This document shows positions 1-4,976 of a DNA stretch of 6,358 bases, piece after piece. The notes under the pieces are model-generated. The model was not told the origin of the DNA and did no database searches. It saw only the letters and a program-made list of their open reading frames with translations. Both the position numbers and the translations under genes were made by a program. The stretch spans positions 1 to 6,358 of the forward strand of contig SHWR01000057.1 in NCBI GenBank assembly GCA_009693745.1, given 5' to 3'. The DNA is from Candidatus Fonsibacter sp. (GTDB taxonomy: Bacteria > Pseudomonadota > Alphaproteobacteria > Pelagibacterales > Pelagibacteraceae). How positions within the stretch are numbered: position 1 is the first letter of the stretch; each line of letters opens with the position of its first letter.

Positions 1-377
1 ATTTCTTCATCATTCATATTCATTGAGTCAATCCAGATAGCATTAAAAGCTTTATCGACAAAAGATCTAAAAAAATTATCTTTCTCAGCAACTAATGCTG
101 CTCTCATTAAATTAAGAGTATTTATAGGAAAAAATCTATTGAATTGATATTTGACTTTATATTTATCAGCCCAAAGTTTGCAGTCTTTAATTAAATATCT
201 TGCTTTTAGAGGAATAAATGCTGGAGCGGTAATACCTGCTAATTTATGAAGACCACCCACAAGAGTTGGCATGTAATTAACTTTTTCTCCAGTTTCTTTT
301 TCAAATTTTTTAATTTGAGTGTGAGCGAGGTATGAATAGGGACTTCCAAAATCAAAATAGAAATCTATTTTCTTCAT
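1..377 (-). CDS. 2-hydroxychromene-2-carboxylate isomerase-like protein (DsbA/GST-kappa fold), C-terminus cut by window edge
   Basis: The first 125 codons are visible, read leftwards from the ATG at 377; the gene continues past the left edge. Residues 5-18 show the family's N-terminal beta strand and active-site turn, FDFGSPYSYLA, with Ser12 where thioredoxin-fold relatives carry a redox Cys. In HCCA isomerases and GST-kappa enzymes this Ser activates glutathione. Further hallmarks are PTLVGGLHKLAG (37-48) and FPINTLNLMRA (83-93). The family catalyses glutathione-dependent isomerisation in naphthalene catabolism, but most marine alphaproteobacterial members have no catabolic context, so a general glutathione-dependent cytoplasmic role is as likely; no degradation genes are seen here. 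The gene lies 41 bases downstream of the ABA4-like gene on the same strand. There is no Shine-Dalgarno; TATAAAT sits 6 bases before the ATG. Family assignment is strong, substrate unknown. Confidence 0.88.
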   Translation of the reverse strand, partial: MKKIDFYFDFGSPYSYLAHTQIKKFEKETGEKVNYMPTLVGGLHKLAGITAPAFIPLKARYLIKDCKLWADKYKVKYQFNRFFPINTLNLMRAALVAEKDNFFRSFVDKAFNAIWIDSMNMNDEE

Positions 378-418
378 AGTTATTTATAACTCTGAAATAA
401 ATTATTTACTACTAAGAC

Positions 419-913
419 TTAATCAAATAATTTTAGTTTTTGTGCAGCAAGAAGTCTTAATATTAAATAAACTCCAAGACCAACAGGACCTACAAAATAA
501 GTAAGCACTAAGGGGACTAACACTATAAATTGAAGAGCTTTATTTTTAGCAGCATCTGATGCAATCCAGGCGCCAACAACAAGATTTGCAGTTAAGAAAT
601 GTATCCAAAATAATAATAATACGTTTTTGTCACTTAAGATTTTTTTTAGCTGATCAATCCCCATATAAAGTTCAAATGTTTTACCTTTATCTAGAATGTT
701 TGAAAATATTCCCTCTGGAGTATTTATATAAATATAAAAAACGTAGAAATAGGTAAAACCTAATATTAGTGGAACAAGTATACTGTTGATTAAAACTTTA
801 GTTCCATTCCAGCCAGGTAAGAACGCCAGAAGAATCCATAATGGAATGACACCAATGTTCGTAAAATGGTAAATCATTTCAAGGGTAAAAAAATCTTTTA
901 AAGTGTTAAGCAT
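419..913 (-). CDS. ABA4-like (DUF4281) four-helix membrane protein
   Basis: This 164-residue protein has four likely membrane helices at about residues 15-33, 38-62, 97-118 and 128-152. The pattern fits the ABA4-like family: PLWILLAFLPGW near the first helix, LLFWIHFLTANLVVGAWIASD (about 99-120) in the third, and LTYFVGPVGLGVYLILR (137-153) in the fourth. Plant ABA4 is needed for neoxanthin formation. Bacterial relatives are common, but their biochemical role is not established, and no carotenoid genes are in view, so a pigment role should not be assumed. It would sit in the inner membrane. The gene is divergent from recX with only 20 bases between start codons. On its own strand TATAAT (934 to 929) lies 15 bases before the ATG, giving a very short leader. 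No Shine-Dalgarno is present. Confidence 0.82.
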   Translation of the reverse strand: MLNTLKDFFTLEMIYHFTNIGVIPLWILLAFLPGWNGTKVLINSILVPLILGFTYFYVFYIYINTPEGIFSNILDKGKTFELYMGIDQLKKILSDKNVLLLFWIHFLTANLVVGAWIASDAAKNKALQFIVLVPLVLTYFVGPVGLGVYLILRLLAAQKLKLFD

Positions 914-928
914 GTGTTAGTAACGATT

Positions 929-934
929 ATTATA
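929..934 (-). promoter_or_regulatory. Candidate -10 box for the ABA4-like gene
   Basis: Read on the minus strand this is a perfect TATAAT, ending 15 bases before the ATG at 913. It overlaps the first base of the divergent recX. No convincing -35 hexamer is seen 16-18 bases upstream, and in DNA this AT-rich the hexamer alone is weak evidence. Confidence 0.35.
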
Positions 935-1494
935 TGAGATTCAATAAATCTGCAAAACAATCAATAAATAGTAGAGAAGATATTAAAGAGCTCTCTTTAA
1001 AATATCTCGATAAATATCAACCCTCAAAAAAGGATCTTCGAATTTATTTATATAGAAAAGTATTGGATACCGACTATTTAGACAAGGATAAGGAAAGTAT
1101 TTTAAGGGATATAGATATAGTTATTAGTAACCTTGAGAACATAGGGGTTATAAACGATGCAATATATTCCGAAATAAAATCAAAGAATTATTTAAAAAAA
1201 GGCTACTCCTTAAATAAAATTAGAATGAATTTAGCCCAAAAAGGTATTGATGGTGAATTGTTAAAAAAAACTATGAATGATATTCAAAAAGATAATGTTG
1301 ATTCTGATTTTTATGCAGCAATTAAAATATGTAGAAGAAGAAGGATAGGGCCCTATCGTCCCGATGCGAATAGAGAGATTTTTTATACAAAAGACACTGG
1401 TGTTTTAGCAAGAGCAGGATTTAGCTATTCAATTTCCAAAAATGTATTGGGTTTAGATAAAAAAGAACTTAAGATTTTTGAGAAGAAGATTTAG
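934..1494 (+). CDS. recX: Regulatory protein RecX
   Basis: RecX binds in the groove of RecA filaments and limits RecA recombinase and coprotease activity. The 186-residue protein has the RecX layout of repeated three-helix units. The first (about 19-42) contains LSLKYLDKYQPSKKDLRIYL. The second (about 70-108) contains INDAIYSEIKSKNYLKKGYS followed by KIRMNLAQKGID. The C-terminal unit (125-172) contains DFYAAIKICRRRRIGPYRP and LARAGFSYSISKNVL. The RxRIGP and LARAGFSY motifs are typical of alphaproteobacterial RecX. Length is in the usual range. recA is not adjacent, which is common in this group. The ATG at 934 is the only good start; it has no Shine-Dalgarno and TATTAT directly abuts it. The 3' end overlaps the convergent small membrane-protein gene by 26 bases. 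Confidence 0.88.
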   Translation: MRFNKSAKQSINSREDIKELSLKYLDKYQPSKKDLRIYLYRKVLDTDYLDKDKESILRDIDIVISNLENIGVINDAIYSEIKSKNYLKKGYSLNKIRMNLAQKGIDGELLKKTMNDIQKDNVDSDFYAAIKICRRRRIGPYRPDANREIFYTKDTGVLARAGFSYSISKNVLGLDKKELKIFEKKI

Positions 1495-1627
1495 ATTTTT
1501 TATTTCTTTTTTTAACTACAGCTAATTCATTAATTTTGTTCCTTAAAATATTTGTGACAACATAAAATAGAATAACGCCAAATAACGAAACTGAACTAAT
1601 AATTATTAAAGCAATATCTAATTTCAT
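1469..1627 (-). CDS. Small single-helix membrane protein, 52 residues
   Basis: This short ORF runs from the ATG at 1627 to a TAA at 1469-1471. Residues about 4-26 form one hydrophobic helix (DIALIIISSVSLFGVILFYV and a few more). It is followed by a basic Lys/Arg/Ser-rich tail (39-52, with KKRNKKSK), so the tail should stay in the cytoplasm by the positive-inside rule. I do not recognise a family. Support for it being real: it fills an otherwise empty gap, starts 15 bases after the lipoprotein gene on the same strand, and has a coherent membrane-protein pattern. The last 26 bases are antisense to the end of recX. No Shine-Dalgarno is visible. It is probably the last gene of the DUF3553-cysQ-lipoprotein transcript. 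Confidence 0.6.
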   Translation of the reverse strand: MKLDIALIIISSVSLFGVILFYVVTNILRNKINELAVVKKRNKKSKSSSQKS

Positions 1628-1642
1628 TAAATAAAGTCTTAA

Positions 1643-1954
1643 TTAGTTAATGAAGCTATTTTTGTTTTTTGAAGATTTTTGATTAGCTTTTGCAACTTTG
1701 ACAATTGTTTTATTTAAAACATTTTCATCTTTGCAAATAGTCATCTCTTTAAGATTGAATTTACAGTCTTTAGAAGTTGCAATTGATAGAGCATGTTCTG
1801 AAACTTTTTTTCCCGTTTCTTTTTCAATACCATAATCTGTGATTGTCATTATTATCGATGAGGGAGTTAGAAAAGATTCAATTAAACTAGCAGACAGCAA
1901 ATTTCCGCATGAATTTAATGTAAACGTTAATAATATAATAAATATAAATCTCAT
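1643..1954 (-). CDS. Small putative lipoprotein, 103 residues
   Basis: The N-terminus is a short signal peptide: Arg2, a hydrophobic run at 3-13, then L-N-S-C with Cys16 as the likely lipidated residue. Asn at -2 is not the commonest choice, but Ser at -1 and Gly at +1 fit signal peptidase II cleavage. The mature protein is small and carries a compact motif, GKKVSEHALSIATSKDCKFN (48-67), then MTIC (71-74). Cys64 and Cys74 could form a periplasmic disulfide. Small alphaproteobacterial lipoproteins with a similar 'DHALS..T..DC...C' pattern are familiar, but no function is known to me. The C-terminal 20 residues are Lys/Asn/Ser-rich and probably disordered. It lies 44 bases after cysQ and 15 before the small membrane protein, probably in one operon. 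Confidence 0.72.
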   Translation of the reverse strand: MRFIFIILLTFTLNSCGNLLSASLIESFLTPSSIIMTITDYGIEKETGKKVSEHALSIATSKDCKFNLKEMTICKDENVLNKTIVKVAKANQKSSKNKNSFIN

Positions 1955-1998
1955 TTTTATAATTTAGATTTACCTAAGTTCGTGTATTAAGTGAATCA

Positions 1999-2778
1999 TT
2001 ATTTAAACAAGTTATTTGATCTTTTTAGTATCATTGCAGGATTTGCAAAATTCTTTTTTCCGTAAGTTATTTTTCGACCAGTGAATGTAGTCAATATTGC
2101 TCCAGCATGTTCAGCAATTGCATGACCCGCAGCTATATCCCATTCTTTTGCTCTGGCTCTTACTGCATAAATATCAAACTCACCAGCAGCTATTAGACAA
2201 AATTTCAACGAACTTGAACATTTTATAAATTTTGTAACATTATTTTTTTTATGAATATTTAAAATAATATCAGAAGGAGTAGGGCTATTAGATAAAGCTA
2301 AAATCTCATTACTTTTTGATAATTTTTTACAATTTAATTTAACTTTAATTTTTTTATTAATTTCGTAAGCATTATTTTTACCAAAGGAATAAAATAATCT
2401 TTTAAGTTTTGGGGCGTATATTACTCCAAGGACAGGTTTTTTATTTAAGATTAGAGCAGCATTTAAAGTGTATTCTTTTTTATTTTTTATATATTCACGA
2501 GTTCCGTCAATTGGATCAATTAACCAGAAATTATTGTTATTAAATTTTTTTATTTCATCAACATTTTCTTCAGAAACTATTTGAATATTAGGAGTTAGCT
2601 TAGAAATTTTTTCTTGTAAGATTTTATCTACTAATAGATCTCCATTAGTAACGGGAGTGTTATCCTTTTTTATAGTAATTTTAAGATTTTTACCTGAGAG
2701 TTTAATACTCTCTTTCCCAGCTTCATAAAAACTTGGAATTAAGTCTTCAGCTATTTTTTTTAAATTAATTTTTAACAT
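1999..2778 (-). CDS. cysQ: 3'(2'),5'-bisphosphate nucleotidase CysQ, inositol monophosphatase family
   Basis: CysQ hydrolyses 3'-phosphoadenosine 5'-phosphate (PAP) to AMP and phosphate, clearing a by-product of sulfate assimilation or sulfotransferase activity. The 259-residue protein is full length. Metal-site motifs of the inositol monophosphatase superfamily are all present: Glu70-Glu71 in IVSEEN (67-72), DPIDGT (88-93), and WDIAAGHAIAEHAGA (213-227) with Asp214. DPIDGTREYIKNKKEYTLNA and the SSSLKFCLIAAGEFD block (188-202) favour CysQ over inositol-1-phosphatase or histidinol-phosphatase. The start at 2778 lies inside the end of the upstream DUF3553 gene, so the two are probably translationally coupled. 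No sulfate-assimilation genes are nearby, and in organisms lacking that pathway the enzyme may serve other PAP sources. Substrate specificity is inferred from similarity. Confidence 0.9.
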   Translation of the reverse strand: MLKINLKKIAEDLIPSFYEAGKESIKLSGKNLKITIKKDNTPVTNGDLLVDKILQEKISKLTPNIQIVSEENVDEIKKFNNNNFWLIDPIDGTREYIKNKKEYTLNAALILNKKPVLGVIYAPKLKRLFYSFGKNNAYEINKKIKVKLNCKKLSKSNEILALSNSPTPSDIILNIHKKNNVTKFIKCSSSLKFCLIAAGEFDIYAVRARAKEWDIAAGHAIAEHAGAILTTFTGRKITYGKKNFANPAMILKRSNNLFK

Positions 2779-2941
2779 TTATTTTTTCTAGCAAAACTTT
2801 GTCAGCCATAATCGTTTTTTTTCCAGCATTTTCAAAGTTAACAGTTACGATATTTTTAATAATAGATTGTATTTGACCGGTTCCCCATTCTTTATTTTTA
2901 GGATTGATGACATAGTCACCAGGTTCATAATCAAAAATCAT
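2765..2941 (-). CDS. DUF3553 family small protein, 58 residues
   Basis: This ORF runs from the ATG at 2941 to a TAA at 2765-2767. The sequence matches the short alphaproteobacterial DUF3553 family. It opens with EPGDYVINPKNKEWGTGQIQ (residues 6-25), where 'PG..V.hP...EWG.GQVQS' is the family signature, and continues with VTVNFENAGKKTI (32-44). The pattern resembles a small SH3-like beta barrel of the kind seen in UvrD C-terminal tails and CarD-like domains. A nucleic-acid or polymerase-related role is conceivable but unproven. The last 14 bases overlap cysQ in another frame. It is first in the minus-strand operon and divergent from mnmA. TATAAA lies 6 bases before the ATG; AAGGA is present but about 18 bases away, too far for a normal ribosome binding site. 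Confidence 0.8.
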   Translation of the reverse strand: MIFDYEPGDYVINPKNKEWGTGQIQSIIKNIVTVNFENAGKKTIMADKVLLEKINVKN

Positions 2942-2965
2942 TTTTTATTTATACTTATTTCCTTC

Positions 2966-2971
2966 TATAAT
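2966..2971 (+). promoter_or_regulatory. Candidate -10 box for mnmA
   Basis: A perfect TATAAT lies 22 bases before the mnmA ATG, inside the 52-base divergent gap with DUF3553. Transcription would begin around 2978 with a leader of about 16 bases. No good -35 hexamer is visible; the region upstream is T-rich (TTTTATTTAT). Confidence 0.4.
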
Positions 2972-2993
2972 GTAAGAGTGTCCAAATATTGTC

Positions 2994-4130
2994 ATGACAA
3001 CAATACTTAAAACAAAATTGAATAATAATTTATTAGGACTAGACAAACCACCAAGCGAAACAAAAGTTGTGGTTGCAATGTCGGGCGGCGTTGATTCATC
3101 AGTTGTCGCTGGTTTGATGAAAATGAATGGTTATCAAGTTATTGGCATGACCTTACAGCTTTATGATTATGCGCAAATTAATAAAAAACCAGGCACTTGT
3201 TGTGCGGGACAAGATATTTATGATGCAAAAAGAGTTTCTGAAAAATTGGATATCGATCATTACGTTTTAAATTATGAGAGTAAATTTAAGAATGAAGTTA
3301 TAGAAAAATTTGCAGATTCTTATCTTAGAGGAGAAACGCCCATTCCTTGTGTAAATTGTAATCAAACAGTAAAATTTCGAGATTTATTTGAGTCAGCAAA
3401 AAACTTAAAAGCCGATGCATTAATCACCGGTCATTATGTAAAAAAAATTATAGATAATAATCTTTCTAAAATGTACAGACCGAAAGATTTAAATCGTGAT
3501 CAGACTTATTTCTTGTTTGCAACAACACAAGAACAATTAAACTATTTACATTTTCCATTAGGAGATCTTCCAAAAGAAGAAACTAGAAATATTGCAAAAA
3601 AACTTAATTTAGAAATTGCTGATAAACCCGATAGCCAAGATATTTGCTTTGTACCAAATGGTGATTATGTTTCTGTCATTGAACGTTTAAGACCAGAGGC
3701 GCATCAACCTGGAAATATAATTGACACTAAAGGAAATATCTTAGGAAAACATGAGGGGATTATTAATTTTACTATTGGACAAAGGAAAGGAATAAAAATT
3801 TCAGGAGAAATTCCTTATTACGTAATTAAAATCAATTCAGAAACTAAAGAAGTAGTAATTGGAAAAAAAGAAGATTTAGAAATTAAAAAACTTAAAATTC
3901 AAGATATTAATTATCTTTCTGATAAGCAAAATGATTTTAATCAAAATATATTTGTTAAAGTAAGATCAACAGGAAAGCTTATAGAGTCAAAGCTAGATGT
4001 TAAGACTGGAACGGTAACTTTTGAAAAGAGTGAGTTTGGTGTATCCCCAGGTCAGGCTTGTGTATTTTATAAACCCGACCAATTGGGCGTTAAAGTTTTA
4101 GGTGGTGGCTGGATAAGAGCTACAGAGTAA
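2994..4130 (+). CDS. mnmA: tRNA-specific 2-thiouridylase MnmA
   Basis: MnmA adenylates U34 of tRNA-Lys, -Glu and -Gln and replaces O2 with sulfur delivered by a cysteine desulfurase relay, helping decode purine-ending codons. The 378-residue protein is full length and cytoplasmic. Visible motifs are the ATP PP-loop SGGVDSSV (30-37), GTCCAGQD (67-74), the nucleophile Cys119 in TPIPCVNCNQ, GHY (146-148), DLNRDQTYFL (165-174) and the persulfide partner Cys218 in PDSQDICF. A C-terminal beta-barrel region includes FTIGQRKGI and ends with SPGQACVFY and VLGGGWI. The start at 2994 gives about 20 residues before the core (ETKVVVAMSGG), acceptable for alphaproteobacteria. There is no Shine-Dalgarno. 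A weak A/T-rich inverted repeat begins at the stop codon. Confidence 0.95.
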   Translation: MTTILKTKLNNNLLGLDKPPSETKVVVAMSGGVDSSVVAGLMKMNGYQVIGMTLQLYDYAQINKKPGTCCAGQDIYDAKRVSEKLDIDHYVLNYESKFKNEVIEKFADSYLRGETPIPCVNCNQTVKFRDLFESAKNLKADALITGHYVKKIIDNNLSKMYRPKDLNRDQTYFLFATTQEQLNYLHFPLGDLPKEETRNIAKKLNLEIADKPDSQDICFVPNGDYVSVIERLRPEAHQPGNIIDTKGNILGKHEGIINFTIGQRKGIKISGEIPYYVIKINSETKEVVIGKKEDLEIKKLKIQDINYLSDKQNDFNQNIFVKVRSTGKLIESKLDVKTGTVTFEKSEFGVSPGQACVFYKPDQLGVKVLGGGWIRATE

Positions 4131-4148
4131 AAGAAATTATTTCTTTTT
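4129..4148 (+). terminator. Weak inverted repeat with T-run at the mnmA stop
   Basis: AAAAGAAA (4129-4136), a TTA loop and TTTCTTTT (4140-4147) form an 8-bp stem with a single G-C pair, followed by T and more T/C-rich sequence. It overlaps the mnmA stop codon and the end of the convergent 27-codon ORF. The stem is too weak to be convincing as an intrinsic terminator, but nothing better separates the convergent genes. Confidence 0.25.
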
Positions 4149-4220
4149 ATTTCTTCTTCTGTTTCTTCTTATTTTTGAGCCAACTTTTCTTCGGCCTCTA
4201 TGTTTTTTTGGGTATCCCAT
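4137..4220 (-). CDS. Tiny, extremely basic peptide ORF, 27 residues
   Basis: An ATG at 4220 opens an uninterrupted frame of 27 codons ending in TAA (4137-4139). Of 27 residues, 15 are Lys or Arg, plus one His; there is no acidic residue. The order starts MGYPKKHRGRRKVGSK and continues with IRRNRRRNKKK. This looks like a tiny ribosome- or RNA-binding protein (compare the basic tails of bTHX, bL36-class and AURKAIP1/COX24-like peptides), but I cannot assign a family. Against chance: A-rich minus-strand DNA readily gives Lys, yet the GRRKVGSK segment uses CGA, GGC and GTT codons and reads as structured. It is convergent with mnmA, and the 3' end begins 6 bases past the mnmA stop. TATAAA lies 3 bases before the ATG; no Shine-Dalgarno. 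Confidence 0.5.
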   Translation of the reverse strand: MGYPKKHRGRRKVGSKIRRNRRRNKKK

Positions 4221-4332
4221 TTTTTATATTAAAAGTTTGTATTTAAATTAATTACCAAAACAAAAAGCAAACACAAGTACGTTTTTTAAAATAGAATTTG
4301 ATTTTTTTCACGGTTATGATTTAACAGCGTAC
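4221..4332. other. Divergent intergenic region, 112 bases
   Basis: This spacer separates the starts of the tiny basic ORF (minus) and the 63-residue protein (plus). It is A/T-rich with homopolymer runs. TATGAT at 4315-4320 could be a -10 element for the plus-strand run, 12 bases before its ATG, but no -35 partner is evident. No RNA hairpin or riboswitch-like fold stands out. Confidence 0.4.
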
Positions 4333-4524
4333 ATGGGGATTTTTAAAGACAATCCAGAAATTGTTTACCGATCAAATTTCGATAAGAAAAATAGAGCTGA
4401 TATTAGAACTTTAGTTCTTGAGAAAAACGCAAGAGATAAACACGATAAAAAAATCCAAAAAAGAATTATTATAGCCTTATTTTTTTGCTTAATTATTGGA
4501 GTAGCTTTAACTTTAATTAAATAA
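4333..4524 (+). CDS. Small protein with C-terminal membrane anchor, 63 residues
   Basis: Residues 1-43 are hydrophilic and charged (IVYRSNFDKKNRADIRTLVL at 10-29, then a Lys/Asp/Arg stretch with KKIQKR at 39-44). They are followed by one hydrophobic segment at about 45-62 (IIIALFFCLIIGVALTLI) and a final Lys. This predicts a tail-anchored inner-membrane protein with its soluble part in the cytoplasm. I do not recognise a family. Upstream the frame stays open back to a TAA at 4249 but contains no other ATG, GTG or TTG start, so 4333 is the only reasonable one. No Shine-Dalgarno is seen. It is 24 bases before the YjbQ-like gene on the same strand and may be cotranscribed with it. Confidence 0.65.
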   Translation: MGIFKDNPEIVYRSNFDKKNRADIRTLVLEKNARDKHDKKIQKRIIIALFFCLIIGVALTLIK

Positions 4525-4548
4525 TTTTAAATTTTAAATAGTTATTAA

Positions 4549-4974
4549 ATGTTTACTCAATCTTTTGAGGAATTAAGCATTAAAACAAAAGGTAATAGAT
4601 TAATTAAGATTACAGAAAAAATATTAAATTTTGTTGATCACTCTAAGATTTCTAGTGGAATTTTAAATATATCAATTTTACATACAAGTGCTTCATTAAT
4701 TATTCAAGAAAACGCAGATGATGATGTTCAAAAAGATATTCTTAATTTTTATGATAAATTAGTACCAATGAATGAAGATCTGTATATTCATAACACAGAA
4801 GGAAAAGATGATATGCCAGCTCATATCAAATCTACTTTGACTAATAGTAATTTAACTTTGAGTATAAAAAATAATAAATTAATTCTTGGAACCTGGCAGG
4901 GTATATATTTATTTGAACATAGAATTGAACAACAGATAAGAAAAGTTTTTTTACATCTTCTTGGAGAAAAATAA
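4549..4974 (+). CDS. YjbQ/UPF0047 family protein
   Basis: The 141-residue protein has the standard length and all the blocks of the YjbQ/UPF0047 family. These are ISILHTSASLIIQENADDDV (41-60), HNTEGKDDMPAHIKSTL (81-97), and LILGTWQGIYLFEHR (111-125). The conserved His45, His81, His92 and His124 are consistent with a metal-binding pocket in this trimeric beta-sandwich fold. Members have been labelled 'secondary thiamine-phosphate synthase enzyme' because E. coli YjbQ shows weak thiamine-phosphate synthase activity; the physiological role is not settled. It is cytoplasmic. The downstream gene starts 2 bases after its stop and takes its ribosome binding site from this gene's last codons, so the pair is coupled. 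No thiamine gene is in view. Confidence 0.9.
   Translation: MFTQSFEELSIKTKGNRLIKITEKILNFVDHSKISSGILNISILHTSASLIIQENADDDVQKDILNFYDKLVPMNEDLYIHNTEGKDDMPAHIKSTLTNSNLTLSIKNNKLILGTWQGIYLFEHRIEQQIRKVFLHLLGEK
4963..4966 (+). promoter_or_regulatory. Shine-Dalgarno for the 255-residue protein
   Basis: GGAG lies 10 bases before the ATG at 4977, within the final Gly-Glu codons of the YjbQ-like gene. It is the only clear Shine-Dalgarno in front of any gene in the window, and it supports this start and translational coupling. Confidence 0.55.
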
Positions 4975-4976
4975 TT

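Noticed and set aside
559..756. Plus-strand open frame of 65 codons opposite the ABA4-like gene
   Set aside because: It is antisense to a well-supported membrane protein and its translation has no recognisable pattern; it is a shadow frame.
4140..4170. TTC/TCT-rich tract after mnmA as a microsatellite or regulatory repeat
   Set aside because: It is irregular and is explained by AGA codons of the minus-strand basic ORF.
4221..4332. Riboswitch or small RNA in the divergent gap
   Set aside because: The stretch is short and homopolymer-rich with no stable hairpin or recognisable riboswitch core.
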